This document shows, piece by piece, positions 43,561 to 55,850 of a DNA stretch of 64,000 nt; the stretch's first letter is position 1; the number at the start of each line of letters is the position of its first letter. The stretch is taken from NCBI GenBank assembly GCA_023213315.1, contig JAKCPI010025700.1, forward strand, positions 186,001-250,000. Direction: 5' to 3'. Position numbers and translations under genes: made by a program. The notes beneath the pieces are model-generated. The model had not been told where the DNA came from and ran no database searches. It saw only the letters and a list, made by a program, of their open reading frames with translations. Source of the DNA: Euborellia annulipes (taxonomy: Eukaryota > Arthropoda > Insecta > Dermaptera > Anisolabididae).

Positions 43561-44235
43561 TATTTTAAATAAAAAATTATAATTAACTATAATCTTAGTT
43601 ATAATTAATTAAATTTTTTAATTAAATCTTGAGGAAAATATTTTTTTATGGGATTTATTTATATATTGTTTGTTCTATTCTTTTAAATTTTAGATTTACT
43701 ATCTAATGGGAAGAGAGATGAGTTCAAGAAGACATATTTAAATAATTTTTTTCTGATATTTTTCGTCGATTTACTAAGAGACAATACATTGGTGACCCCG
43801 ATGTCATTTTATGCGTCTTAGGTTATCACTTTCAAGAAAGTAAACATTTATTTTTTTAATATTGAAAATCATAACAACCTTTATTCAAATTAAAAAAAAA
43901 AATATCTCTTTCACAATTTTGTGATAAGAAAGTATTTAATACTGATTACATTTAGAACATTTTGGACAATTATTAATTCGATAAAATAAATTTGCAAGCT
44001 AGAGGATAAATTGCGAAAAAATTATATTAAGTTAAATTTTCACTCTCACAACATATTAGCGCCCTTATTACTGTTATTTAATAAACAATCAGGTATTGAG
44101 AGAGAAAAAGAGAAAGGGGCCATGGACCTCACATCACACCGAAATCTCAAGATATTACAGTAGCCTGTCAAATTATTGGAATTACATGAAAATATTAACA
44201 AATATAAGAGGGCCGATCAATAAGTCCTTAGAAAA

Positions 44236-45010
44236 TTTAAAAATCTGGTGTGACTGGCGCACAGCACACAACTTTCTCTTACCCTTCCGGGAAGAAAGTT
44301 GTGCATAGTGCTGTTCACACCAGATTTTTTGTGTCAGGATATATTTATTTTCGCATAACATCTTAGTTCCAAACTTGCATTATAAATGTTGACTCCTTGA
44401 AATAAACTCAGATTATTTTTCAAAATTTTAATCTCATATTTGAATAGTTTACACACAATAGAGAATCCTAAATAAATACAAAATTTCATAAGAATTGGAA
44501 AAAATCTTTTTAAATGTGTAAAAAGTTCCAAATGAGACCCCCCTGTTGGAACGAAATTTACAAGCAAATCCCCATAGGAATTTAATATTGGCTCTATGGA
44601 AGGAAGAGCCGGAAAATGATGTTGAGAAATCTGAAATCTTTCCTATGAAGTACAAGAGTAAAGTGTGCTTCAAAAGATTTCAAGGGTAAAATGAGAATAT
44701 ACATTTTAAAGAGCATGTAAAAAATAACTGATTTTTGAATTTTTATCAAAATCGTTGAAGCAAGTTTTGAGAAAATTGACAAAACTGAAAAAGTAATCTA
44801 CTAGTACTTTTTGGCCTAACTTAAATATTAAATTTCAATCCGGTAGCTCAATTCCTTCATGCTAAAAATCGTTACACAGAGACATTCAGACACTTTTTTT
44901 GTACTTAGTGGACCTCAAAATATGTATATCCATCAAAATCTCGACATCGAATTTTTGACATGATCGCAATACTTTCTCTATATATTTCATAGGGTAAGAG
45001 AAAGTAAAAA
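44236..45010 (-). repeat. R1 copy, inverted and complete
   Basis: Starts with the terminal hairpin (44240-44327) and ends GGTAAGAGAAAGTA at 44994-45007. Several short minus-strand frames (44334-44782) lie inside and are not conserved between R1 copies. Confidence 0.8.
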
Positions 45011-45394
45011 AGCAAAAAAAAGAAGTGTACCGGTATATAAAATAACAAAGAGAACTATGAAATTTTTTTTTGCAACTGATTCTGCAGAGTTACAGTTTCT
45101 GAAGATGGAGATGTTGAATCATGGGGATGTTGCAATAAATTCCACCAAAACAAAATTTGTTTTACTTTACACCTTATAACAACGAAAGATAGTTTGAGTA
45201 AACTTCCTAGTAAATTATATTATTATATATTAATTAATCAAACTCGAACAATCCAGTTATTTTCAAACTTAATAAATCATTATTACCCGCATTATCTTCC
45301 CCTCTATGAATCTGCCACTGCATCTGACTTTCCTGCACAGAAAATTCCGAACCCCCTCCCCTATAAAAAATCCTGGGACCGCCAGATTCCATTT

Positions 45395-45530
45395 ATCATT
45401 GTAATACATTACACGCCAGATTTTTTAGACATAGTGACTTCAAAACGCGTATTTCTATTAAAATCTTGATATGGAATTTTTGATACTATCGCAATACTTT
45501 ATTTATACATCTAGATAAGAGAAAGTAAAA
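45395..45530 (-). repeat. R1 end fragment
   Basis: Only the TA-hairpin end and about 100 bp of body remain (CTTCAAAACGCGTATTT to GATAAGAGAAAGTA). Confidence 0.6.
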
Positions 45531-46530
45531 TGGTCCTGGAATCGAGAGTTTAGTTTAAAAATTTGATATTTTTTATTCTTTTTTTAAATTAACTTTTTTA
45601 TTTTTTTTATTGTTAAGAATATTCCTTTTTTAAAATTTATTTTAGCTTTCAATTAAAAGTATAAGAGATTGATAATTTTTTGTATGTTGTTTACAAAAAG
45701 TTTTATTTAAAGTAGAATGTAATTGAATATTTTTTTAGTACATATATACTAATTAAACAAATTATAAGATATAATATTATCAATCTTTTTTTTTTATTCA
45801 TATTTTACTACTATAATCAATTTTCAATTAATAATAATTTCCATTCAGATATTGAAGTAAATTATCTAATTCGTTGTTTATAAATTGATCGAGTGTAATT
45901 AATCATAAATGGCAAATGATTTTTAAATTGACATCATAATTCCTTTTTGTGTATTTTTGTATTCAAAATAGTTTTTTTTTCTATCTTTATTTTATTTTAA
46001 GAAATTTTCGTATGATTGAATGATTTTTAGAATAATAAATTTTCTATTGACTGATTTTCAATATAAGAGAGATAGTAGATATAAATTTCCTTCTTTTATC
46101 TATTAAAATCTACACCTTGTAATATTCACATCATTTATTCATTTAATATCTGAGATTACATGATAATAATACTAATAATGGAAAATTTATTAAACGTTAA
46201 ACCGATTTTTAAATCAAAAGCTTATCCTACCATACTAAAACTGATTTAAAAAAATGTATTTATTTGTTTAAGTTTTTAATAATACTGGTAAATTAATTTT
46301 AAAAAATTCTTAAATAAATTTTCCAAATATTTGTTGAAAATATGATAATATTTATAATATTTATGTCTGAAATAACCTGAGAGATTACGCGCAAGTCAGA
46401 CAGTTTATGACACCAAATTTTACTTAAGATTGTTGACATTAGATTGGAGAAAATATCCCTGTTCAAAGTAAAATTAACATTGATGAAGACTCTAACCCCA
46501 CCACGGATGTATTACCTATAGCAATTGTAT
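45531..46530. other. AT-rich stretch, no gene seen
   Basis: About 1 kb of AT-rich DNA without element ends or splice-flanked frames. Confidence 0.5.
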
Positions 46531-46534
46531 TGAG

Positions 46535-46710
46535 ACTAAAGCCCGGTAGTTAGGCAGCCCAAATGGCAGCTTGTCTGTGTGAGAAATATCTTTTTCAAAG
46601 CAGACAATAGGCCGAACGACCCTTTTTAACAAAAGAAAAAATATATTTTTTTAAATCAGAAAGTTTAGTGAGCGTGTGCCATTTGGGCTGCCTAACTACC
46701 GGGCTTTAGT
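46535..46710. mobile_element. MITE with 34-bp perfect terminal repeats
   Basis: 176 bp. The 34-bp ends (46535-46568, 46677-46710) are exact inverted copies starting ACTAAAGCCCGGTAGTTAGG. A shorter AAAGCCCGG word also occurs in the foldback at 985-2050. Target duplication not obvious. Confidence 0.75.
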
Positions 46711-47363
46711 ATTAATACTATTTCAATAGATGGTAGGTATATAATGAGGGATTATAGGTAACAAGGATCCTTGGATAAAAGGAAATATATTTATTTGAAA
46801 CAATTTGGCCACCCACTGGGCCCCTGACAAGTTTTTATCTTTATCTCTCCTGCAACCAATCCCCATATTCCAATTGCCTAATAAAGCGAATCTAACTCTT
46901 CCTTAAAGACCCTCAACCATCTCAGCCATAGGTTGCATATGTAATAGGTTGCATACCAGGTCATTTTTAAAATGTTCAAATTAAATTATTAAATGTTATA
47001 AAATACATGTAATAATTTTAGTTAAAATGAAAAATTAATACCATAATTAATATTGGAATAATTTGTCATAGGAAAAATAAAATAATTTATCCCTTAATAA
47101 ACAAATCTAACCTTAAATTATATATATCATTTCCAATTTAAAGCAAAATTGAGTATAGTGGAAGTCCCAGGATTTTTTAAAGGGGAGGGGACACGAAATC
47201 TTTTGTATAGGAAAGGCAGAGAGAGAGGCAGTTATAAATACAAGTAGGGGAGGGTAATGCGGGTAATAATGATTTATTATATTTTATTTCCGGATTCAAA
47301 TTAGCATTAAAAAATAACTTTTGTAATATTTAAATCATAATATTAATACAAATTTGAGTAGGA

Positions 47364-47612
47364 TGGCAGGCAGGAAAGAAATCTGACAAAAATTTAATCA
47401 ATCTTTATCCAATTTTTTTATTTTGATTGCCGACGTTTCGGACGCAAGTCGCGCCCTTTGTCAGGACCTATAATCAATGAGACAAATAGGCATGACAAAA
47501 GTTAACACAATTTTTAAAAACGTCTTTAGAAACGTCGGCAATCGAAATAAAAAATTGGGTAAAGATTGATTAAATTTTTGTATGATTTCTTTTCTGTCTG
47601 CCATCCTAATCT
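47364..47612. repeat. Foldback with stem-loop motif
   Basis: The arms 47364-47441 and 47530-47612 are inverted copies (GGATGGCAGRCAGRAAAGAA; TGATTGCCGACGTTTC). A full stem-loop motif copy lies at 47432-47464 and a partial one near 47530. Confidence 0.75.
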
Positions 47613-48140
47613 AATTTGTCAATTGTACAGCCATCACCTCACTATAATATTAATATTTTTCGCTGTCTAAGGGGGGGGGGGGGGGCCGTTAGTGATTATA
47701 AAAAAATCGAAGAATAGAAATTGAAAATTTATTTATTTCTATTTCCTCTATAAATAGGCCTATCTAAAAAAGACAAATTTGCAACAAAGTTATAACAGAG
47801 ATAAACCTCTAGGAATATGTCATAATCGTATTATGCATAAAATTTAAAACAACTAATGTTGTAAAGACAAGCTTCAAATGTATCAACTTTAAAATCTTAA
47901 ATATATTTATCATTTTAAACGAAAATTTAGCGTATAGAAATAGAAAAAGGATAAAAGCGAGTATTTATAAACTAAATAAATTGTTTAAAGATGAATAAAT
48001 TAATGAAAAAAAAATCGTAAAATACAAGCAGTGAGATCACATAATTTGTTTTATTTTATCATCACTTTGAAATTCACCAGTTTAAAATTTAACTTTGAAA
48101 ATAAATTTAAAATCATAAACCAACAAAAAGAAAAACGTGT
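47613..48140. other. AT-rich stretch with a G-run
   Basis: A 16-base G-run at about 47670; otherwise nothing supported. Confidence 0.4.
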
Positions 48141-48144
48141 GCCT

Positions 48145-48240
48145 GGTATATCCATCAAAATCTTGACATCGAATTTTTGACATGATCGAAATACTTTCTC
48201 TCTCTATATTTTTCATATATAGGGTAAGAGAAAATAAAAA
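48145..48240 (-). repeat. R1 end fragment
   Basis: Contains CATCAAAATCTTGACATCGA and the hairpin end GGGTAAGAGAAAATA. Confidence 0.65.
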
Positions 48241-48718
48241 GCAAAAAAAGAAGTATACCGGTATATATCTTCTTGAAGAAAGAGAGGGAAAAAAGTTCAA
48301 GACATAAATCACGAATTATTACGATTATTATTTAAAAAAAAAAAAAGATACGTTAATATTTATTCTAGGTATATAGCAAGATGTTCATTGAAAAATTGAA
48401 CAATAAACCTTTTATATACAATAAATATTTAGTAAATTTACCTGCGATTTTGAACCTCTTTTGGACATCAATAGGCTCCCCTCAGTTCCGGCGCCTATGC
48501 TGAACGCTTAATTAATATTTTCTTAAAAGATGATTTATTGTTGACCTGATTTGATATTGAGACCTAAAAAAAAATCATTAATTTATAAAGGTAAATAAAT
48601 TTTAGTTGATTTCTAATTTTAATTTGCTTACACTTCAAATTTTGTTTCCAATATTATTTGAGATTAATATTTATTTTCTTGTACAAAAATCTAAGCAATC
48701 AATTGTTTTCCTTTTCTC

Positions 48719-48724
48719 TTTATT
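48719..48724 (-). promoter_or_regulatory. Polyadenylation signal of the five-exon minus gene
   Basis: AATAAA on the minus strand, 6 nt after the stop codon. Independent support for 48731-48887 being the terminal exon. Confidence 0.55.
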
Positions 48725-48730
48725 GTTAGA

Positions 48731-48887
48731 TCAGAGAATAGTCAAGTTCACAGATTGAAGTGGTAAATTTTCTTTTTTAAAAATATCCGGCATTTTCAGA
48801 TTCATTTCTTTTATAAAAGTTGTTTCGTTAAAGGTTTTTTTTTTGAAACAGGCCTCCACATCTCCCCTTATAGCCTGCCGAACCTCC
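48731..48887 (-). CDS. Five-exon gene, exon 5 (residues 99-150 and stop)
   Basis: Acceptor TTTTGTTCTGAG; the junction codon TC|G (Ser) leads into EVRQAIRGDVEACF. It then becomes AT-rich and Lys-rich after a run of ten A's, to TGA at 48733-48731. Confidence 0.6.
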
Positions 48888-51129
48888 CTCAGAACAAAAA
48901 TAAATTGTAAGATGTTTTAATCAATGAAATATTTGGATCTTAATTTTAATATTGATCGATCTGGAAATAAAAAGAATAGAACAAATAGGTATTTATTATT
49001 GTAATGAAAATCAATTATACGAATTTACTTCGTCTGATTTTCGATCGGTCCAATTTAACAAAGTAAGATCAGAAAAACTTTTTTTCGTCTTAGAATAGAT
49101 TTCGTCATTGATTAGCAGAGTCAAAAGAATATCAGCTATATTTTCAATATATCATCTAGTATTTTATTATTTTCTCTTAAGTTTCTTTAAATCTCCATTA
49201 TTGTAATAATTTTGGTGCAAAGAATTGTTAATGGAATCTTCAGTGTTCTTGAAATAACTGGTAGTTTTTAAGCACAAACCAACGGACCTCTAAATACAAA
49301 AGAAATTTTTATTTGAGAACTCATCAAATGAATTAAGAGAATTTGACAAAATAACCTACTGTTTTTTCTTGAGACATTATAGGTCATTGATGTTTTTTGG
49401 AGCCAAAAAAAAACTTGCATTTTATCTCTAAAAAAAAGGAAAAGATCATTAAAAATTTATTTTATTAAAGTGTTGTGTTTTCAATAGCCTTGTTAGATTT
49501 AGCTTAATATTACTTACGATAGGATCCTGTTGGTTATGCCCTGAAGAACCTCGACGATCTCAGCCCCCACTCCCACCCTAACCATCTAAAACATAAGAAA
49601 AATTTAAGGATTAGTTTATAATGCTAATATTTTATGAAAAAGAACATTTCTTTAACTTACCCTGTAGACTGCTTCTTTCGGCTCAACGAGGGCTTCCCTA
49701 AAAAACTAACCTAATCCCACACTATCTATGACCGGGACGGCCATCTAATTCTAAAATGCAATTCCTCTTCTTTCTTGAGACGATCGCGAAACGCGAAACA
49801 CTCCCGGAAGGCAGGTAAGCCTTCATCAACATAAATCGCAAACGAAACGGAGGAAACGCGCCCACAAACCCAAGGAAAGAATATAAGAGGAAAAGAAATA
49901 GACACACACACTCACACCTACACACTCAATTCACAGATCAATTAATCTCTGCCCACCTGCCTAATATCAATTCATTTACTAGCGAACTAAAAAGAAGCAG
50001 AGTTAATTGATCTGATATTCATTCACGAGTTAGGAAGGAAGCCAAGCCAATACAATACTGAAGAACCCCCTTGATTGCTCATCTCAGAAACAGAATGACG
50101 TTGTTCAAGATGCATGCTGAAAAAAAAGAACCCTAAGCTAACAAGATCCTATACGAACTCCTAACATCTTGAACATTAACTCACTCTGTCCTGAAACAAC
50201 CAAGGCCCAGAACTCAGCACTGACCGACAGGGCCTCGGAGAAAGAGAAAACACTCTTTCTCTCAAATGCGCGAAAGAGGGAAACATGCGATAGAAGAATT
50301 CTCCTATTTCTCTTGGACCACGGTCAAAAGTGAAATGATCCTCTACTGGGAGCCCTGCCTAAACCTAAATGGGACGAACAACAACACCCTATGCCAGTTT
50401 TGAGGAATCAATTCACCATTGAACGTTAATTCAAGAGAACATCAGAGAATTCCGACACAAAAGGCCTAGACCCCCCCCCCCCATATAAATACAGTATATA
50501 AATGCGTGAGCGTAGAGATTTTCTAATTATTAAGCGCCCATATATAAACTCTATCAATTGCTAACTAGATAATCTAATAAGAATTGCGTATATTCTTAAA
50601 AAATAACATGCAGTTAGAAAAGAGATTCACTTATAATATACCCCATACACGCAAAACTTATAACCTAATAATAATCAAATAATAGCTAAAATAACAATAC
50701 ATGCACACTTGAATTGTCTCATATGATGATGATGATGATCCATTCGATGGACAATGGACGGCAGTGAGTACTGTGCATAATCCACTTATTACCAATAGAC
50801 AACCAACTTACAACCTTTTTTATCATTCACCCATCCATTGCCTTGGGAAACAGCAAACCTAAAAGAAAGGGGCTCTGAAATGGGAAGAACTTCATGTAAT
50901 TATAACATCCTATCCATGCACCTATCTCAAAATATCTTAAAACATTTAGGCCGAATTGAGAAAATTAAAATAAATTTTGAAAATCCTAAATCTATCTCAC
51001 TCTACGCTCACGTAAATGTTCATACAGACTTTTAATGTAGCTGCTAGACTCTGCAACCAGCTGTAGAGACTGCCTTGATGAGATCTCCCTTCGCTGGCGA
51101 CGTCTAATTGGAGGTTGTTCTGGATTCAT
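48731..51129 (-). CDS. Unrecognised five-exon gene, 150-residue protein
   Basis: Five minus-strand exons (51129-51001, 50770-50709, 49697-49661, 49585-49518, 48887-48731) total 453 nt: 150 codons plus stop, with phases 0, 2, 0, 2 agreeing at every junction and only one open frame through exons 3-4. Introns are 230, 1011, 75 and 630 bp, all GT-AG. The protein has a basic start (IRRRQRREISSRQ), an amphipathic helix-like stretch (AESSSYIKSLYEHLRERR), a five-His run, then EIVEVLQGITNRILSEVRQ, again helix-like, and a Lys-rich tail. No signal peptide, membrane segment or known motif. Antisense to, and possibly nested within, the first Tps1 intron. The exon 2 sites are weak; exon 5 past residue 113 may not be coding. 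Family unknown. Confidence 0.65.
49518..49585 (-). CDS. Five-exon gene, exon 4 (residues 77-99)
   Basis: Acceptor TATGTTTTAG, donor ATC|GTAAGT, 68 nt. Encodes MVRVGVGAEIVEVLQGITNR. The other two frames contain stops, fixing the phase. Confidence 0.7.
49661..49697 (-). CDS. Five-exon gene, exon 3 (37-nt small exon)
   Basis: Acceptor GTTTTTTAG, donor AGG|GTAAGT. Encodes EALVEPKEAVYR after a Lys codon split AA|G with exon 2. Only 75 bp of intron to exon 4. Confidence 0.65.
49720..50480. other. GC-richer unexplained patch within intron 2 of the minus gene
   Basis: Clearly less AT-rich than its surroundings and not a repeat seen elsewhere here. On the minus strand it has open stretches (for example SVSRFAIVSRKKRNCILELD near 49800-49745), but no donor that would join them in phase to exon 3. 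It could be an alternative promoter/5'UTR or an unrecognised exon. Confidence 0.3.
50709..50770 (-). CDS. Five-exon gene, exon 2 (residues 44-64)
   Basis: Acceptor TATGCACAG (weak pyrimidine tract), donor CAA|GTGTGC (weak), 62 nt. Encodes YSLPSIVHRMDHHHHHMRQF. It is included because it bridges exons 1 and 3 exactly in phase. Confidence 0.5.
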
Positions 51130-51161
51130 GATGACAATTTTCGAAGGTGATTAGACGGCTT
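51001..51161 (-). CDS. Five-exon gene, exon 1 with start codon
   Basis: The exon begins after TGTATTTTAG (AG at 51163-51162), so a non-coding exon lies upstream. ATG at 51129-51127 has A at position -3. 43 codons, ending AGA|GTGAGA, phase 0. Coding part 51001-51129. Confidence 0.65.
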
Positions 51162-51352
51162 CTAAAATACAAAGAAAAAATATAAATTAATTTTTATTTA
51201 ATTTTATATTTATTACGTCACCTTCTCGATTATGCATTTGTTACAGTTTTGATTTAAGAAAAAGAGTGATTTTATTATTTTGTAAAAAAGATTTGTAAAT
51301 TTTAAATAAATATCAATCTTTTGTAAAAAAAAATCACTCTTATAATATAAAG

Positions 51353-51615
51353 CAGTGGTTTCCAAACTTTATGTTACCACGCCTCCCTTAAAAATATTTA
51401 ATATTATGACGCCTCCCCCCCCCCCATCCAATTTTATAAAATAATACAAAAACAAAAATTTATAATGCTAAAAAATATAAATTTATTTAAAAATATTTTT
51501 TTAAATTTATTCTTATTTATATTAAAACTAGCAATCATTTGGAAAATTGGTCCTGGTGGCCAATATTCGGCCGTCCCCTTAGACCAGTCCGCGCCTCAGA
51601 GTTTGGAAAACCCTG
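51353..51615. mobile_element. Short hAT-type unit inside the composite
   Basis: Left end as for the composite; an internal right-end-like AGTTTGGAAAACCCTG ends at 51615. The equivalent unit at 61285-61545 suggests the composite grew from a short MITE. Confidence 0.6.
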
Positions 51616-51889
51616 GTATATGGGTATTTTATGGCTGGTGGAATTTGTATCAGGAATGAAAGTTAGAAGAAAACGAAACCAGATTTTTTCTTTAAAAATA
51701 TATTTTAACAGCTTACGTTTCGGCCTTGGTCAAAGCCATCCTCGGATGAGCACTAACAGCTCCGAGGATGGCTTTGACCAAAGCCAAAAAGTCAGCTATT
51801 AAAATATATTTTTAAAGAAAAATTCTGGTTGCGTTTTTTTCTAGCTTTCATTCCTGAAGAAAAATATTTTTCTCAAATCTTATTTTCAC

Positions 51890-52142
51890 GCCCTAGGGGG
51901 AGTGCCTAACTTAAATATAAAATTTCAAACTCCTAGCTCAATTCCTTCATGCTTTAAATTGAACCCAAACAGACACACAGACAGAACATGTCGCGAAAAC
52001 CATTTTTTTGGATTCAGGGGACCTCAAAACGTGTATATCCATCAAAATATCGACATCGAATTTTTGACATGAATCCAATACTTTCTCTATATATATATAT
52101 ATATGTATATTAACTTATACATATAGGTAAGAGAAAGTAAAA
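51890..52142 (-). repeat. R1 copy, truncated
   Basis: Contains CGCCCTAGGGGGAGTGCC to GGTAAGAGAAAGTAAAAA. It ends directly in the R2 module, exactly as at 57900 and 62022. Confidence 0.75.
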
Positions 52143-52798
52143 ATTCAAATCCGCATTGAGATTAGTTCTATATATTACAAAAAGATGCGGTAACTCACCC
52201 CAGTAAAATTCTAAGTGAACTAATCGTATCTTACTTTTCTACCTAATGAAAAAAATTCCTACAAAATTCTGCAAGGGATTCGAAGGGTTCCTAAGTTACG
52301 CACGATTATTATTATCTGTTTATGAGTGTTTCGAAATCTTCAAAAATTAATTCCGCCCCAGTAATAAGAAATTTTAGAATGGCATTAAAATGATTCTACC
52401 CCACTATGCTATTTGCTAAATATTGAATATAAATTTTAACTCAAACGGAATGCACTTATTTTTTAGTAAAAGTATTAAAAAGATATTAATATTTTTGTGC
52501 ATTATAAGGGATGGGACAAAAACCCCCCTAGTTAATGCCTTCATATCACCCCCCCCCCTTAAGAAAATGCGAGCCTTCACCGCAAAATTACTCTCAAAAT
52601 AATTTGAATACATCTATAAATAATTATTTTAATTTTTATTTTATTTTGAAATTATTTTATTTTAATTTTCAACCCTTAATCCACCCCTGTGTAAAAGTAT
52701 ATTAAGGAAATTTGATTAACAAAAAATAGGCCATATAGAAAGAATATAATGGTAAATAATGGTGACTTAAGAAAAGATTTTTAAAAATGCCCTCAGGC

Positions 52799-53025
52799 CA
52801 AGGGCGGATACAGGGGGGGGGGTAAAGGGGGTAATTACCCCCCCCCCCGATATTCGAAAAAAGACCTTTTTTCGCAAAAAAATTTATTTTTAATGTAAAA
52901 TTTTTAAAATTAATACTTAAAAATTTGATGCGTATTTATTACCGAAATTAAAAAAAAATAGTGTGCTGTGCTACGAGTCACACCAGATTACCCCCCCCCC
53001 CGAGAAACCTCTGGATCCGCCCTTG
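52799..53025. mobile_element. hAT-type MITE inserted at a SINE head, duplication CCTCAGGC
   Basis: 227 bp, ends CAAGGGCGGATAC and GGATCCGCCCTTG. Exact CCTCAGGC at 52791-52798 and 53026-53033, the second copy being the first bases of the SINE. Confidence 0.87.
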
Positions 53026-53240
53026 CCTCAGGCTTGGTGTAGTTGGTAGCTTGCCTACCTTCTATACCGAAAGTCGAGGGTTCGGATCTCTGGCAGTCCG
53101 AAATGGATACCAAATGGCTTAAATTGAAATGCCTGGATCCCCGAAATGTATATTATTAATTAATAAAGGTTATCGTATAAAGTCTTATATGGCCTGAGTT
53201 GCCGAAAAGACGGTGTGAATGTGAATGAGAAAAAAAGGTG
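53026..53240 (+). repeat. tRNA-derived SINE
   Basis: The head is tRNA-like, with TGGTGTAGTTGG (A-box) and GGGTTCGGATC (B-box). It is followed by a body with CCAAATGGCTTAAATTG and GGCCTGAGTTGCCGAAAAGA and a GTGTGAATG-plus-poly-A tail. Body copies at 58465-58655, 62600-62770, and inverted at 54800-54950 and 63430-63655. Confidence 0.75.
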
Positions 53241-53278
53241 TTTAAAAAAAAAAAAAGATAAAAAATAAAAAACTAATT

Positions 53279-53395
53279 TGTCTATATCCATCAAAGTCTC
53301 GATATCAAATTTTTGACATGAATCCAATACTTTCTATATATACAGTATATATAGGCCTATATGTATATTAACTAAGAGAAAATAACAATTCAAAT
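53279..53395 (-). repeat. R1 end fragment
   Basis: TA-hairpin end plus about 70 bp of body, followed by a second R2 module. Confidence 0.65.
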
Positions 53396-55299
53396 CCGAA
53401 TTGAGATTAGTTCATTATACAAAAAGATGCGGTAACTCACCCCAGTAAAATTCTAAGTATAATCATATCTTACTTTTCTACCTAATGAAAAAATCCCTAC
53501 AAAATTCTGCAAATTGAATATAAATTTTAGCTCAAACGGAATGCACTTATTTTTTAGTAATAATATTAAAAAACATGAATATCTTTATGCATTTTAGGGG
53601 ATGGGGCATTAACCCCCTTGGTTAATGCCTTCATACCTCCCCCCCTTTAAGGAAATGCGAGCCTTCACCGCAAAATTACTCTCAAAATAATTTGAATACA
53701 TTTATAAATAAATATTTTAATTTTAATTTTATTTTGAAATTATTTTATTTCAATTTTCAACCCTTAATCCACCCCTGTGTAAAAATATATTAAGAAAATA
53801 TGATTAACAAAAATATAGGCCATATAGAAAGAATTGAGTGTGAATGAGAAAAAGTGTGAGTGTTAAAAAAAAAATAAATAAAATAATAAACCAATTTTTT
53901 TTCAATGACACCTGCACTCCCCCTCTCCGTTTCAACAGCTTATAATCACCCTCTACCCTTAGTGAAATACAAAATATTTAATTTCATATTCAAAAGAATC
54001 GTTTTTCGCAGTCAAATTATTTGTTTCTATCATTTTTTTTTCAACGATAAAATGCATAATAATTACCTTTAATAAGACTCTCAAGAGGGTGTGCTGGCTG
54101 ACGGGGTGGTCAGGGTGGGTTACACTATATTAATTATTCACTTTTATTCACTTAAAACACATATAAGAAAGAGAGCAGCTGGTGCGCCTGCCAGCAGACC
54201 ACGCTCTCGACTGAACGAGACTTGTCTTTCTCTGTTTGTTTTGAAATAAAATAGATCAAAATAACAATTCCCTTTTTATTAAAAAGAAAAAAAAAACCTT
54301 TTACTCTAATCTAACTATATTTAAAGTTGGAAAAGAATGTCAACAAGTGATTTGGAATATTCCAAGGCCTTTCTTAAATAATCAACCCTTCATCTCATCC
54401 CTAATCAACCCTTAATATTATAAAATAATAATCAACGCTATTTTTTGAATGTTTTCTATTTATTTAGCTTCAATTTAGCTAAAATAAATTTAAAAAAAGA
54501 TTTTTTCAATTTTAACCCCTAATCCAATCTTTTTAAATAAAATAATTAACAATTGATTGAACTTTTTTATATTTAACAGGTAATAGCCGGCGCGGCTAAT
54601 CAGAGGAATCAGAGGTGATTTGGAATATTCCAAGGCCTTTCTTAAATAATCAACCCTTCATCCCCCTAATCAAAATAATAATCTACGCTATTTTTTGAAT
54701 GTTATCTATTTATTTGGCTTCGATTTAGCTAAAAAAAAAATTAAAAAAAAAAAAATTTTTTTCAATTTTTCAACCACTAATTCAATCATTTTTTTTTTTA
54801 ACAGTCACACTTTTTTCACATTCACATACACTTTCACACAGTTTTTTCGCCAACTTAGTCCATATACGACTTTTTACGATAACCGTTATTAAGAATATCT
54901 ATATATGTTGGGGTCCAGGCATTCTTATTTAAGAAATTTGAAATCCAATCTTGATAAATAAAATAATTAACAATGCTATCGCCTTCGGCGAGCTTCGCGT
55001 CTAGTCAGAAAAAAATTAAAACCTGGAAAAACTTCCCTGGATCCGCCTTTGGGTTTTACACATAGTATAATTTTCTAGAATGAGTCTTACTTTAGGCCAG
55101 AGGTTTCCAAACTTTATGTTACAACGCCTCCCTTAAAAATATTTAATCGTATGACCCCCCACCTATTTAATAAAATAATTCAAAAACAAAACTTTTTAAT
55201 ACAAGTTTATTGGCTTGAATAACGCCTCTGTCTTAAGAGGTATAATTATGGGAAATTTACGGTTAGAAAGAATGAGTTTTCAGCTAAAGATTTACACCA

Positions 55300-55850
55300 T
55301 TTATTTTTTTCCTATCATTTTATTTTACCGCGTTGCGGTAAATTCTAATTTGAAAGTTTAAACCCCTGTAGATTCTGAACAGCTAATCAGATCAGACTAA
55401 ATGGGATGTCATTTGGTGCAGAAAGAAAACCTCTAATAGAATAAATAAAAAAATCCCGAGTAATTAACTCCAAAATTAGTTTTTTCTCGAAAAACCTCAT
55501 TTTTTAGGCAAAAAAAATATCGAAAAATAGCTCTACTTGTGCAACGCATAGCGACTTGACCATAAAAGCTACATTAAATCTGAATATAGTTTTAGAAAGA
55601 GTGGTTCAATACCCCAGGGCTTTTTTTTCTTTTTTTTGATATGACGTCATTTTACCGCATGAGAGCACTCGGTGGGATTTCGTTTTTCGAAATTTTAAAC
55701 CCCTGTAGATTCAGAACGGCTAATCAGATCAGACTAAATGAGATGTCATTTAGTGCAGAAAGATAACCTCTAATAGAATAAATAAAAAAATCCCTAGTAA
55801 CTAACTCCAAAATTAATTTTTTTTCGAAAAACCTCATTTTTTAAGCATAT
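55300..55850. repeat. Tandem duplication inside the composite
   Basis: A block near 55330-55510 (AACCCCTGTAGATTC, CTAATCAGATCAGACTAAAT, AGAAAACCTCTAATAGAATA-like) repeats directly near 55680-55850. Confidence 0.7.

Noticed and set aside
49722..49925. Minus-strand frames with coding-like composition
   Set aside because: No donor joins them in phase to exon 3 of the minus-strand gene, and the gap to that exon (about 25 bp) is too short for an intron. Reported only as an unexplained patch.
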